Assembly: GCA_017504945.1 (NCBI GenBank)
Contig: JAFVQJ010000002.1
Span: 1 to 64,000 of the forward strand
Origin: Clostridia bacterium
Lineage (GTDB): Bacteria; Bacillota; Clostridia; Oscillospirales; RGIG5299
Reading direction: 5' to 3'
Length of the DNA: 64,000 bases
How positions within the stretch are numbered: position 1 is the stretch's first letter; each line of letters opens with the position of its first letter. Of the stretch, positions 50,734-59,119 are shown piece by piece. The notes beneath the pieces are model-generated. The model was not told the origin of the DNA and did not search any database. It worked only from the letters and a program-made list of their open reading frames with translations. Both the position numbers and the translations under genes were made by a program.

Positions 50734-52737
50734 ATGACGTATTTGAAAAAATCATTGGCTCTGCTTACGGTAATAACGTTACTGTTTGTATCCCTCTTTT
50801 CCTTTTCAACAGTTTCCGCAGAGGAAATAACCGCAGATGAAAATATCGGCGGTCTGATACCAATTACCCCAATAACTCCTCCCGGCGAGGACGATGAACC
50901 CGACCTGCCAAATAACCTTCCCGAAACAGACCCGATAGAGGACGGCGCGGTCTACAGAATAAAGAATTTGCAAACGGGCAGATATTTAACGTTGGAACCA
51001 AACGCCAACGGAGTTTACGATGCAACGTTAAATAATATCGGCACGGCAAATTATAACGGCTCCTCGGCGCAGGAATTTAGAATAGAAGATAATTTCGGAA
51101 CGTATTATATAAGAGCAATAAAGAGCAGTAACGGAACGAACAGACTCGTTGACGTTTACAGCTCAAATATTAACCAGATAGTTGACGGTGCAAACGTGCA
51201 TCTGCACCCTCCGGGTGACGAAAATTCAAGCCAATGGCTGATAGAATATAATTCTACACTCGGAAGCTACGTAATAAAAATAGCTTGTAAGCCGAATCTT
51301 GCAATAACCGATGTAAGCGGAGATGCAAAAATAAATACTTTTCCAAAGACAGAGCCAGAGCCTGAGGCAGCGCTCGTGCAATATTGGATATTTGAGCGTG
51401 TTACGGAAAGCGTTTCTAATATAATTTCCGGCGAAAAATACAGAATAAAAGACCTGAACAGCGGATTGTATTTATCGGTATCCGGAAATGATGCTGATCT
51501 TTCCAACGTTGAGCTTGCAACGGGGAACATTTCTTTGTTAAATCAGCAATTCAGAATTGTTTACGACGAAGCAAACGAAATGTATTATATCAAAGCTATG
51601 ATGAGTTCCAATGGAACTAACCGAGTTTTGGATATTTACAGCAACCCCAATTCGCTTCCCGTAGATGGCAGAAACGTACATATTTACGTAATTGAATTGT
51701 TTGAAAATTATAATTCCTGCGGTTGGCAGATCAAAAAGCTTGGCACAGATGAGAACGGAAACGAAATAGTAAAAATAGTTTCCGACTATAACAATAGCCT
51801 TGCACTTACCGCCGCAAACGGTGGAACAACAGCAGGAACAAACGTTCGGGTAAATACCTATACAAACTACGACCACCAAAGATGGGTGATTGAAAAGGTA
51901 GTTACTGTAAGAACCGTTAATATTACATATCAAGGTGATAATAAAATTAAAGTAGGTAATACAGCGGTAGAATCGGATGAAACGTTGCAATTATCCATAA
52001 ATCAATACGGTTTGACTACGAGTGATTTTGAATGGAGGTCAAGTCGCGAGGCTGTTGCCGATGTTAATAATAACGGTGTAGTTGACGGAAAAGCAGAAGG
52101 TGCGGCAACTATAACAGCAACTTGCACTGTTAACGGAATTTATTATGTTGGTACTGTGGATGTTAATGTTTTCAGATCAATTGCAGATTTGCAATCCATA
52201 TTTCCGGATAGAAAATATTGGAATCATATTGCTGATTCAAATGGAAATCCTTTGCCAAATAATAATCCTGATGGAGTAACGGATTTTCCGTGTTTACATC
52301 ATCATTTGCCGTGTGAATGCGGGGGGGATTGTGATTGTTCAGAACTTTATGGAACTTGTGGTTGCTCTTGTAGTTTGACTACAGGTTCATGCGGTTGTAA
52401 TTCTTACGGAAACGGAATTCAATGCCTTGCATTTGTAAACAAAGTTGCAAATAAAATATTTGGTTATGGAGCATATACAAACCTGACGAATTCTGTTAAT
52501 GACCTTAAATGGGAAAAAATAACAACAACCAATATTCCGACAAACATTAAGCCTGGTGATATTATACGCTATGGTGGTCATTCTATTATGATAGTGTCTA
52601 TTGATAATGCACAACAAAAATATACCGTTGTAGATTGTAATAGTGATAATCATTGTATTATTAGATGGAGAACTGTAAGCATTAGCAAAATTACAAATGT
52701 CAAATATATCTATTCTGCTCCATTTGCATGGGAATAA
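50734..52737 (+). CDS. Secreted ricin-lectin / Ig-like / Cys-rich cysteine peptidase
   Basis: 667 residues. Signal peptide (~28 residues, ends TVSA); two ricin-B-type lectin domains (~65-225 and ~230-390), each with the echo YIRAIKSSNGTNR / YIKAMMSSNGTNR and a QxW-type ending (QRWVIEKV); a Big2-like Ig domain (~395-480); a linker; a cluster of ten cysteines with HHH at ~527-562; then an NlpC/P60- or CHAP-like domain with probable Cys in GIQCLAFVNK, His in RYGGHSIMIV and a third residue in VVDCNSDNHC. It is likely a glycan-targeted peptidoglycan or protein hydrolase. Base composition turns clearly AT-rich from ~51900 on, unlike the neighbours. RBS AAAAGGAG. Confidence 0.78.
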   Translation: MTYLKKSLALLTVITLLFVSLFSFSTVSAEEITADENIGGLIPITPITPPGEDDEPDLPNNLPETDPIEDGAVYRIKNLQTGRYLTLEPNANGVYDATLNNIGTANYNGSSAQEFRIEDNFGTYYIRAIKSSNGTNRLVDVYSSNINQIVDGANVHLHPPGDENSSQWLIEYNSTLGSYVIKIACKPNLAITDVSGDAKINTFPKTEPEPEAALVQYWIFERVTESVSNIISGEKYRIKDLNSGLYLSVSGNDADLSNVELATGNISLLNQQFRIVYDEANEMYYIKAMMSSNGTNRVLDIYSNPNSLPVDGRNVHIYVIELFENYNSCGWQIKKLGTDENGNEIVKIVSDYNNSLALTAANGGTTAGTNVRVNTYTNYDHQRWVIEKVVTVRTVNITYQGDNKIKVGNTAVESDETLQLSINQYGLTTSDFEWRSSREAVADVNNNGVVDGKAEGAATITATCTVNGIYYVGTVDVNVFRSIADLQSIFPDRKYWNHIADSNGNPLPNNNPDGVTDFPCLHHHLPCECGGDCDCSELYGTCGCSCSLTTGSCGCNSYGNGIQCLAFVNKVANKIFGYGAYTNLTNSVNDLKWEKITTTNIPTNIKPGDIIRYGGHSIMIVSIDNAQQKYTVVDCNSDNHCIIRWRTVSISKITNVKYIYSAPFAWE

Positions 52738-52750
52738 GGAGGAAAACACC

Positions 52751-53749
52751 ATGAAAAAATTACTTACGTTGCTTACCGCGCTTATTTTGCTTTTCGGAAT
52801 GGCCGCCTGCACGGTAACGGAAAATAATTCAAGTGAACCTCCTGCAAGCTCTGTTGTTACGCCGAGCAATCTCCCCTTCGTTCCCGAAACGAATATGGGA
52901 GGATTCGGAAGAAGCGTTTGGGCAAAAGCTCCCGTTGTTTGGGAAAACGAAAAAATATATTATATGCGTAATCAAAAAGCTATTTTTTCGACTACGAGTA
53001 TTGAGAAAATATACGGAATTGATACGGGTTATATCGGTAGTTTGGTTTTATATGACGGATATCTCTATTTCATTGAGGAAAGCACCGAAGATTACAACTA
53101 TATAGTAAAGATAAAAACAGACGGAAGCGACAAGACAGTTTTGTATAAAACAGGGGCGGAATTATCGGAGTTGTTTATCTATGAGGGCTATTTATATTAT
53201 AAATTCTCCGGCGGTACCGGTTATGTCCGTTATAGAATTAAGCTTGACGGAAGCGAACCGGAAGAAAAAACCAACGATTTTTCCCCGTTGGGAAACGGTT
53301 GGATATATAAGCCCGGAAAGATTAACCCCGATTTCACCAGGGGGCCGGGCCAGTTTATCTGTGGGGACGAGGTATTTAAAGAGGAAGACGTTTGGCACGG
53401 AGAATACGGAAATGGATATATCTCTTTTAAAGAAAATATTTTTTACTATGACGCGGAATTGAATCAATTTGTTTTTTACAGCATAAGAAACACGGAAAAC
53501 AAAACGTTCGTATCCTTGCCGGTTGCGCCGAGCTCATCGCGTAATAATATCTTTATCAGCAACTGGATCTTCTATACAAACGAAAACGAAGAGCTTTGTA
53601 AGATAGATATAGAGGGTAACGGCTATGAGGTGATAGCAAAAAATGTTCAACAATTTGAGGTCTGCGGCGAATGGATATTGTATTATACAACCGATAACGA
53701 CGTGGGACTTGTCAAATATGACGGCACCGAAAATAAGATAATTCAGTAA
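52751..53749 (+). CDS. Lipoprotein with DUF5050-like beta-propeller repeats
   Basis: 332 residues from the ATG at 52751 (AAGGAGGAAA upstream). Signal peptide with lipobox MAAC (Cys ~21) and a Ser/Pro-rich tether. The body has propeller-like repeats of the DUF5050 kind: KIYYMRNQ, LVLYDGYLYFIEE, KIKTDGSDKTVLY, FIYEGYLYYKF, RIKLDGSEPEE. Such proteins sit on the outer face of the membrane; ligand unknown. It follows the lectin-peptidase gene by 13 bp and lies wholly within the islet bracketed by the 35-bp repeat, so the two proteins probably act together. Confidence 0.82.
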   Translation: MKKLLTLLTALILLFGMAACTVTENNSSEPPASSVVTPSNLPFVPETNMGGFGRSVWAKAPVVWENEKIYYMRNQKAIFSTTSIEKIYGIDTGYIGSLVLYDGYLYFIEESTEDYNYIVKIKTDGSDKTVLYKTGAELSELFIYEGYLYYKFSGGTGYVRYRIKLDGSEPEEKTNDFSPLGNGWIYKPGKINPDFTRGPGQFICGDEVFKEEDVWHGEYGNGYISFKENIFYYDAELNQFVFYSIRNTENKTFVSLPVAPSSSRNNIFISNWIFYTNENEELCKIDIEGNGYEVIAKNVQQFEVCGEWILYYTTDNDVGLVKYDGTENKIIQ

Positions 53750-53754
53750 AATAA

Positions 53755-53795
53755 ACACCCCCGCCTCTTTCGAGGCGGGGATTTCGTTTATTTCC
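53755..53795. terminator. Terminator after the islet genes and the convergent small-protein operon
   Basis: Same hairpin as after apeB, CCCCGCCTC / GAGGCGGGG. It is flanked by A-rich and T-rich sequence and can serve both strands. Confidence 0.82.
53759..53793 (+). repeat. 35-bp direct repeat, right copy
   Basis: Identical to 50496-50530, 3263 bp away in the same orientation. It overlaps the last codons of the reverse gene at 53788. Confidence 0.92.
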
Positions 53796-54132
53796 CCAAA
53801 ATTATGTAGAGCAGTGCGAGAAGCAGCTCGTTATCGGTGTTGTCCTTTAAAAGCATAAAGGCAACGGCGTATAAAAGCAGATCGCTTGTGTCGCTTGCTC
53901 CGAAAATTCCCGAAAGCAACGAGCCTATCGGGCTGCGCTCTCTCGCGGGCGGCGGCGCGTCCTCCTTTTTCCTTGCCGCCTGCTCGTCGGATATCTGCAT
54001 ATACTCCGAAACGGGAGTGTGATAAAGCTGCTTATCACGCTCGGAAAGAGGCAGACCGCTGTCGGCCTCCTTGCTTATTCTCTTTGCTTCCTCTATTGCC
54101 CTTTGCATAAGCTCCGAAATGTCGTCTGCCAT
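53788..54132 (-). CDS. Small protein of unknown function with hydrophobic C-terminus
   Basis: 114 residues. Residues 1-70 are charged (SELMQRAIEEAKRISKEAD, then an RKKEDAPPPARERSP linker). The last 40 are hydrophobic (LLLYAVAFMLLKDNTDNELLLALLYIIL) and could form one or two membrane-associated helices. I do not recognise the family. It is third in a reverse group of three small genes, with a 4-bp gap to the next, so they probably form one operon. Its final codons lie in the repeat, so the C-terminus may have been altered when the islet arrived. Confidence 0.7.
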   Translation of the reverse strand: MADDISELMQRAIEEAKRISKEADSGLPLSERDKQLYHTPVSEYMQISDEQAARKKEDAPPPARERSPIGSLLSGIFGASDTSDLLLYAVAFMLLKDNTDNELLLALLYIILGK

Positions 54133-54136
54133 AGCG

Positions 54137-54520
54137 TCACCCTCTTTTTCCGAAAAGCTTTTCGGGAGTTATTCCGAGCGCCGATGCCACCTTGAAGATG
54201 CGAAGCATTCTTATGGCACCGTCAACACGGCCCTGCCGCTCGGGCGAGATATACGGCTTTAACGAATTTAAAAGAGATATCTTGCCCGTATCTACCGAAT
54301 TGAAGCTCGAAAAAAGCGAGCTTGCGGTGAGAAGAAACGACGGGTCGAGCCCTGAAAAGAGCGAAGCCATATCGGAAAGCCCCGAGAGATCGGGAACGCT
54401 TTCCTCTTTTTTCTCCTGCTTTTCGCTCTCGCCCGAAAGCTCTGCCGCAATTCCTTTAAGCATCTCTACGCTTTTTGGGTCGGAAAGCAACGAGGAAAGC
54501 ATTTCGTTAATATCGTCCAA
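54137..54520 (-). CDS. Small helical protein of unknown function
   Basis: 127 residues if started at TTG 54520, which lies nine bases after AAAGGAG; a TTG seven codons upstream overlaps that site. It is all-helical, with an acidic middle (GESEKQEKKEESV) and a conserved-looking C-terminal segment, LLNSLKPYISPERQGRVDGA followed by IRMLRIFKVASALG. This KPYxSxxRQxxxDxAIxML pattern occurs in other small clostridial proteins of unknown role. Cotranscribed with its neighbours. Confidence 0.7.
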   Translation of the reverse strand: MDDINEMLSSLLSDPKSVEMLKGIAAELSGESEKQEKKEESVPDLSGLSDMASLFSGLDPSFLLTASSLFSSFNSVDTGKISLLNSLKPYISPERQGRVDGAIRMLRIFKVASALGITPEKLFGKRG

Positions 54521-54570
54521 ACGGCATCGCTCCTTTGACAAACGCTGAATTTAGGTATATAATATTACCG

Positions 54571-54840
54571 TTACCTTTTGGTGAGAAAGCTTTTTAATAT
54601 CTGCTTTGCCTTGGGATTTGAAAGTATGACCTTTAAAAGCTCGGGGTTTTTAACAAGGGCGGCGACCTTTTGCTTGTCGGCGTCGGAGAGCCGCAGGTTG
54701 AAGCTCTGCTTAAAGGAGTCGTTTTTCATCATTTGGGAGATATCGAAATCGCTTCCGAGCGCCTCCTTTATTACCTCGGATGCCTTGTTAACCTTGTCGG
54801 GTGAGCTGCTTTGAAGATCGTCGAAGAAGTTGTCCGACAT
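54571..54840 (-). CDS. Small helical protein of unknown function
   Basis: 89 residues from the ATG at 54840; a GTG four codons earlier is possible. Predicted helices: DKVNKASEVIKEAL, DISQMMKNDSFKQSF, SDADKQKVAALVKNPELLKV, ILSNPKAKQILKSFL. The repeated NPELL / NPKAK turns resemble short helical repeats. First gene of the three-gene reverse group and divergent from the YfcE-like gene with only 33 bp between starts, so its promoter must overlap that gene. Confidence 0.7.
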   Translation of the reverse strand: MSDNFFDDLQSSSPDKVNKASEVIKEALGSDFDISQMMKNDSFKQSFNLRLSDADKQKVAALVKNPELLKVILSNPKAKQILKSFLTKR

Positions 54841-54873
54841 AAAATCACTCACTTTACTTTATTTTTGAAGGGG

Positions 54874-55332
54874 ATGACAGCTCTGAAAATAGTTGTTTTT
54901 TCCGACAGCCACGGCAACAGCTCGCAAATGGTAAACGCCGTTTACGATGAAAAGCCCGACGCCGTTATCCACTTGGGCGACGGCTGCCGCGACTGCGACG
55001 CTCTGTCATTTTTTGAAATACCTATTTACAAGGTATGCGGCAATAACGATTTCTGTGCAGAAAACAGAGAAAATATTTTAACGTTTTCGGGGAAAAAGCT
55101 GTTTTTTACCCACGGACATTATTATAACGTAAGAAGCTCTCCCTCGGCGCTTATCGAAAGGGCGATGTCGCTCGGAGCCGACGCGGTGCTTTTCGGACAC
55201 ACTCATACGCCGCTTTCGGAGAATACCGGAAGGATAACGGTTTTGAATCCCGGCACGGTCGGCTATAAGGGAAGCTACGGCGTGATAGAAATTGAGAACG
55301 GAAAAATTAAGACCGATATAAAAACGGTTTAA
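54874..55332 (+). CDS. YfcE/MJ0936-like metallophosphoesterase
   Basis: 152 residues as annotated. Small binuclear-metal phosphodiesterase: VFSDSHGN (Asp, His), LGDGCRDCD, GNND, FTHGHYYNV and GHTHTP, the five metal motifs in order. The start is uncertain: the ATG at 54874 touches the only ribosome site (GAAGGGG), while the CTG at 54883 lies nine bases from it and would give the family-typical start (M)KIVVFSDSHGN. The substrate is unknown; relatives act on cyclic or bis-phosphodiesters in vitro. Confidence 0.9.
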   Translation: MTALKIVVFSDSHGNSSQMVNAVYDEKPDAVIHLGDGCRDCDALSFFEIPIYKVCGNNDFCAENRENILTFSGKKLFFTHGHYYNVRSSPSALIERAMSLGADAVLFGHTHTPLSENTGRITVLNPGTVGYKGSYGVIEIENGKIKTDIKTV

Positions 55333-55344
55333 GGAGAAATAATT

Positions 55345-55533
55345 ATGGCAAAGGAAAAAAGATTTATAAAGATTCACGAGGAAAGCAGCTTCACCACGGG
55401 CAAGACGGTGCTGGTTGACAGAGAAACGGGCGTTCACTATCTCTACGTTTCGTCGGGCTACGGCGGCGGACTCACTCCGCTTCTCGATTCCGACGGCAAG
55501 CCGATAATCAAAAAGGAATATGAGCTAAACTGA
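55345..55533 (+). CDS. DUF6440 family protein
   Basis: 62 residues. Pattern FIKIHEESSFTTGKTVLVDR, ETGVHYLY, GYGGGLTPLLDSDGKP matches DUF6440, a small beta-rich protein of unknown function common in clostridia and their phages. It lies 12 bp after the YfcE-like gene with AAGGAGA as RBS and is followed by a terminator. Confidence 0.85.
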   Translation: MAKEKRFIKIHEESSFTTGKTVLVDRETGVHYLYVSSGYGGGLTPLLDSDGKPIIKKEYELN

Positions 55534-55539
55534 AAAATT

Positions 55540-55570
55540 CCCCGCCTCAAACGAGGCGGGGGTGTTGTTT
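55540..55570 (+). terminator. Terminator after the DUF6440 gene
   Basis: The stem CCCCGCCTC / GAGGCGGGG with an AAAC loop is followed by GTGTTGTTTG. It resembles the 35-bp repeat hairpin but differs in loop and tail. Confidence 0.75.
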
Positions 55571-55589
55571 GCAGCACCGCGTAAGGTGT

Positions 55590-55690
55590 TCAGCCTATTT
55601 TTACGGCGGTCACCGTGCCGGCGTTTACGAGCAGATTCCACGCGAAAAGATAGGTGCCGCCGCTGTGTAAATTTGGTATAAACCGTATAT
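55590..55690 (-). pseudogene. Remnant of a BclA-like spore-surface gene
   Basis: On the reverse strand this encodes SGGTYLFAWNLLV joined directly to AGTVTAVKI and a stop, i.e. an internal block and the extreme C-terminus of the protein encoded at 57658-58275 with ~70 residues missing between. Upstream the frame breaks (VYT in one frame, then SGG in another). 40 bp (55627-55666) are identical to 57944-57983. The rest of the 55571-55870 spacer shows nothing else I can identify. Confidence 0.85.
55627..55666 (-). repeat. 40-bp repeat shared with the intact BclA-like gene
   Basis: Exact copy of 57944-57983 in the same orientation; it marks the remnant as a recent paralogue or a gene-conversion product. 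Confidence 0.9.
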
Positions 55691-55870
55691 CTTACACATA
55701 TGTCACTATCGCGTGGGGCTTTTAAAATTACCGTTTCTTCGGGCATTTTCGCCTCAAAACAGACGGTTTTCCAAAAAAACACGCCCTCAAATCAATATAT
55801 TTCCACGATTCCTTGCCAAACACGGTTTAAATGCGAAGCCGGCTGTTCCCTAAACGGGCAAAATCAACCG

Positions 55871-55899
55871 TTGACAAGTCGGAGCATATGCCTTATAAT
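55871..55899 (+). promoter_or_regulatory. Promoter of the lactate permease gene
   Basis: TTGACA (55871-55876), 17 bp, TATAAT (55894-55899); both hexamers are perfect. Leader ~25 nt. Confidence 0.92.
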
Positions 55900-55930
55900 C
55901 TAACCATCTTAACAGAAAAAGGAAAAACAT

Positions 55931-57601
55931 ATGGAGCATTTGTTTTATGCGCTGATTGCATTTTTGCCAATTCTCGTTACCATTTTGCTGATGACGGTGT
56001 TTAACTGGCCCGCCAAAAAGGCTTTGCCGCTTGCCTGGGCTATGTATGTCCTTATAGGGCTTTTCGTTTGGAAGATCGACATATTGACCGTAACCGCGCA
56101 AACGCTTGCCGGATTTTTGAATTCGCTCGACGCCACTCTTGTAATTTTCGGCGCGATACTCGTTATGAACACCTTGAAAAAATCCGGTGCAATGAATACA
56201 ATAAATTCCGGTTTTTCCTCGGTTTCCTCCGACAAAAGAATTCAGGCAATTATAATCGGCTTTATGTTCGGCTCCTTTATCGAAGGTGCCGCAGGCTACG
56301 GTACCCCCGCGGCATTGGCAGGCCCATTGCTCGTAAGCCTTGGCTTTCCCACCATCGCCGCTGCTACCGTTGCCCTCATCTTTGACAGCGCAGCCGTTTC
56401 CTTCGGCGCGGTAGGAACTCCCGTCATTGCCTCTATGACGCAGTTAAACCAAACGCTTGTTAACAGCGGAATAGATCCTGACGCCTATCAGGCGGAGCTT
56501 ACCTTATGGTCTGCAATTCCTCACGTCTTTTTCGCCGTATTCCTTCCCTTTGTGGGAATAGCAATTCTCACAAAATTCTACGGAAAGGAAAGATCCTTCA
56601 GGCCTGCTTTTGAGGTCTTGCCCTTCGCGCTGTTTGCAGGACTTTGCTTTACAATCCCCTATCTGTTGATCGCTCTTTTCCTCGGTCCGGAATTCCCCTC
56701 ACTGTTCGGCGCCGTTATCGGTCTGGTAATTACCGTTGTTGCCGCAAAGCGCGGATTTTTGGTGCCGAAGAAAAAATGGGATTTCCCCGACGTTTCGGAA
56801 TGGCAGGAAAGCTGGAAGCCGAGAACGCTTAGCATTCCCGAAAACGAGAGCGGAAAGAAAATGTCGCTTATAAGAGCGTGGCTCCCCTACGTAATAATAG
56901 CCCTCATTCTGATAGTGACAAGGATCGACGCCCTCGGAATCAAATCTATCCTTTCCGATAAGCTTGTTTTACCAATTACCGATATTCTCGGCGTGAAGGG
57001 CGCCTCATACCTTTTCAAGCCGGCTTATCTTCCCGGAATAATCCCCTTTGCCTTGGTTGCGTTACTGACTATACCGATACATAAAATGAACAAACAGCAG
57101 GTCAAGGAGGCCTGGACCGATTCCCTTAAGCAAATATCAAGCGCTGCCATTGCCATTGCCTTCGGCGTTGCGCTCGTGCAGATCATGAGAAATTCCGCAA
57201 CCGAGTCGCTTCCCGGAATGATGACGGTAATGGCAAACCTTCTTTCGGATATTGCGGGCAAGGCCTACGTTGTTATCGCACCCTTTATAGGCGTTCTCGG
57301 AGCGTTTATATCAGGTTCAAACACCGTTTCAAACATACTTTTCACCAATTTGCAATACGATACGGCGCTCAATCTCGGTCTTTCCACCATTTCAATAGTT
57401 GCACTCCAGATAGTCGGCGGCGCAATAGGAAATATAACCTGCATAAACAACGTCGTAGCCGCTTGCGCAACAGTGGGGACAACCGGCTCGGAGGGAAAAA
57501 TAATCAAGACCAACATTCTGCCTATGATAATTTACACGGTTGCCGCATTGCTGGCGGTCTTGATCCTGAATTATATTTTCGGGCTTACGCCAAGCATGTA
57601 A
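55931..57601 (+). CDS. lctP: L-lactate permease (LctP/LldP family)
   Basis: 556 residues, about 13 membrane helices. Family motifs: the Gly-rich [21 protein letters not shown] near residue 115, [15 protein letters not shown], and the C-terminal [12 protein letters not shown]. It carries lactate with protons across the membrane, or in fermenters exports it. The protein starts with a Met ten bases after AAAAGG. Monocistronic. An L-lactate dehydrogenase gene lies 4.5 kb downstream, consistent with lactate metabolism. Confidence 0.96.
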   Translation: MEHLFYALIAFLPILVTILLMTVFNWPAKKALPLAWAMYVLIGLFVWKIDILTVTAQTLAGFLNSLDATLVIFGAILVMNTLKKSGAMNTINSGFSSVSSDKRIQAIIIGFMFGSFIEGAAGYGTPAALAGPLLVSLGFPTIAAATVALIFDSAAVSFGAVGTPVIASMTQLNQTLVNSGIDPDAYQAELTLWSAIPHVFFAVFLPFVGIAILTKFYGKERSFRPAFEVLPFALFAGLCFTIPYLLIALFLGPEFPSLFGAVIGLVITVVAAKRGFLVPKKKWDFPDVSEWQESWKPRTLSIPENESGKKMSLIRAWLPYVIIALILIVTRIDALGIKSILSDKLVLPITDILGVKGASYLFKPAYLPGIIPFALVALLTIPIHKMNKQQVKEAWTDSLKQISSAAIAIAFGVALVQIMRNSATESLPGMMTVMANLLSDIAGKAYVVIAPFIGVLGAFISGSNTVSNILFTNLQYDTALNLGLSTISIVALQIVGGAIGNITCINNVVAACATVGTTGSEGKIIKTNILPMIIYTVAALLAVLILNYIFGLTPSM

Positions 57602-57622
57602 TCAAAGATATATAGGCAGGAA

Positions 57623-57660
57623 AAATCCTCGGTGAATATTCACCGAGGATTTTGTTTTTA
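57623..57660. terminator. Terminator between lctP and the BclA-like gene
   Basis: The stem AATCCTCGGTGAA / TTCACCGAGGATT with a TAT loop, followed by TTGTTTTTA on the forward strand; A-rich on the other side, so it may serve both. Confidence 0.9.
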
Positions 57661-58275
57661 AGAGATCTTCACGGCGGTTACCGTGCCGGCAAAGGAGGGC
57701 GTTGCAGTCGCTCCCGCGGCGGCAACGAGAGTTACGGTGTCACCCGAACGGTTATAGAGCGCAAAGGTCGAGCCTGCCTCCGCTTTAACGAGAGCAAAGC
57801 CGGTAAGACTCTCGGCGGCGGGAAACGCCTCCGTTCCTATCGAGGAGGAAACGGCTCCCGAGGTGGCGTAAACCGTGCCGCCGCCTCCGTTTTCAAGAGT
57901 GATGACGGTGGAGCGCACCGAGTCGGTTACCGTCCCGCCGCTCACGAGCAGATTCCACGCGAAAAGATAGGTGCCGCCGCTGTTTACCGTGTAAACGCCG
58001 TTCGTCGCGTTGTAGCTTATCTCTCCGCCGGAAACGGCCTGCTGTCCCACCAATATCGGCGCGTTGCTCAGGGCGGTGGTCGAAGCGGCATTCTGATTAA
58101 AAATGCCTATATCTCCGTTTTTGCAGCCGCATCCTCCTGTCATCGCAGTCACCGAAGAGGGATACGCCGCGGCAGGAGAAGCAAAGGGCAGATTGGTAGC
58201 AGTCGGAGCAACAAAGCTTGCGCACGAGGGATAATAATTGAAAATATTACTAAGATCGTAACGTCTGCAGCTCAT
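57658..58275 (-). CDS. BclA-like spore surface (exosporium) protein without collagen repeats
   Basis: 205 residues. An N-terminal ~45-residue region rich in Ser/Ala/Pro/Tyr is followed by a short Cys/Gly motif (GGCGCKNGDIG) and a ~135-residue C-terminal domain. That domain has the beta-strand pattern of the TNF/C1q-like BclA C-terminus (NGVYTVNSGGTYLFAWNL, STFALYNRSGDTVTLVAAAG, and the final GTVTAVKIS). It lacks the Gly-X-Y collagen region of true BclA. It likely forms trimers on the spore surface. A sigma-K-like promoter lies upstream. A partial copy remains at 55590-55690. Confidence 0.8.
   Translation of the reverse strand: MSCRRYDLSNIFNYYPSCASFVAPTATNLPFASPAAAYPSSVTAMTGGCGCKNGDIGIFNQNAASTTALSNAPILVGQQAVSGGEISYNATNGVYTVNSGGTYLFAWNLLVSGGTVTDSVRSTVITLENGGGGTVYATSGAVSSSIGTEAFPAAESLTGFALVKAEAGSTFALYNRSGDTVTLVAAAGATATPSFAGTVTAVKIS
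57944..57983 (-). repeat. 40-bp repeat, copy within the intact BclA-like gene
   Basis: Identical to 55627-55666; encodes the strand SGGTYLFAWNLLV. Confidence 0.9.
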
Positions 58276-58325
58276 TTTAAACCATCCTTTTTATTATTGT
58301 GAGAAACGAAGGTCCTCACGGTTTC

Positions 58326-58351
58326 ATTATATGCGCAAATCAAAAAAGTGT
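58326..58351 (-). promoter_or_regulatory. Possible sigma-K-type promoter of the BclA-like gene
   Basis: On the reverse strand AC, 16 bp, then CATATAATG fits the late mother-cell form AC-N16-CATANNNTA except at the last base. A TATAAT is embedded, so sigma-A use is not excluded, but no matching -35 is seen. Confidence 0.45.
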
Positions 58352-58371
58352 TACCATTTGCAAGATTGCTA

Positions 58372-58400
58372 TTGCATAAAACGAAAATTCGTGGTAAAAT
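58372..58400 (+). promoter_or_regulatory. Promoter of the transaldolase gene
   Basis: TTGCAT (58372-58377), 17 bp, TAAAAT (58395-58400) with CGTGG before the -10. Confidence 0.72.
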
Positions 58401-58453
58401 ATTACACGGTAAATTATTTTTTTACAAATATAAAATAAAGGAGCAAAAAAACA

Positions 58454-59101
58454 ATGAAAATCTTCATTGACAGCGCTAATATCGCCGACATCCGTGCCGC
58501 ATACGATATGGGCGCTATCTCCGGTGTAACCACCAACCCCTCGATAATCTCGAGAGAAAACAGAAAGTTCGACGATATCATTGCCGACGTTACCGAAATT
58601 ATGGTCGACGGCCCCATCTTCGCAGAGGTTCTCAGCCTCGACGCAGAGGGTATGATCGAGGAAGGCAAGAAGCTTGCCGCGATCAACAAGAATATCGTTG
58701 TTAAGATCCCCATGATCCCCGAGGGCTTAAAGGCTGTTAAGGCTCTTTCTTCTCTTGGAATCAACGTTTGCGTAACCGTTATCTTCTCCGCACCTCAGGC
58801 AATTCTTGCCGCAAATGCAGGCGCAAGATACGTTGCACCCTTCGTAGGCCGTCTTGACGACATCGGCGAAAACGGTCTTGATCTCGCTCAGGAGATCAGA
58901 GATATCTTCGACGCACAGGGCATCGACACCATGATCGTTGCCGCATCGGTAAGACATCCCGTTCACGTTGTTGAGCTCGCAAAAATGGGCGTTGACATCG
59001 CAACCATGCCCTTCAAGGTAATTATGCAGATGGCTAAAAATCCCAACACCGAGGGCGCTGTTAAGAAGTTCCTCGAGGACTGGGAAAAGGTCCCGAAATA
59101 A
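58454..59101 (+). CDS. fsa: Fructose-6-phosphate aldolase / small transaldolase
   Basis: 215 residues, the short TalC/FSA family. Schiff-base Lys84 in [11 protein letters not shown]; start [14 protein letters not shown] and VTTNPSIIS are diagnostic; PFVGRLDD near residue 135. In clostridia such enzymes work as transaldolase in the non-oxidative pentose phosphate route; FSA activity is the alternative, and the sequence alone does not decide. Monocistronic with its own promoter and terminator. Confidence 0.94.
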   Translation: MKIFIDSANIADIRAAYDMGAISGVTTNPSIISRENRKFDDIIADVTEIMVDGPIFAEVLSLDAEGMIEEGKKLAAINKNIVVKIPMIPEGLKAVKALSSLGINVCVTVIFSAPQAILAANAGARYVAPFVGRLDDIGENGLDLAQEIRDIFDAQGIDTMIVAASVRHPVHVVELAKMGVDIATMPFKVIMQMAKNPNTEGAVKKFLEDWEKVPK

Positions 59102-59119
59102 GCTGACGCGCAAAAAATC

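Noticed and set aside
57652-58302. Forward frame opposite the BclA-like gene
   Set aside because: Arg/Gly-rich shadow translation without a start site; the reverse frame has the family match and a promoter.
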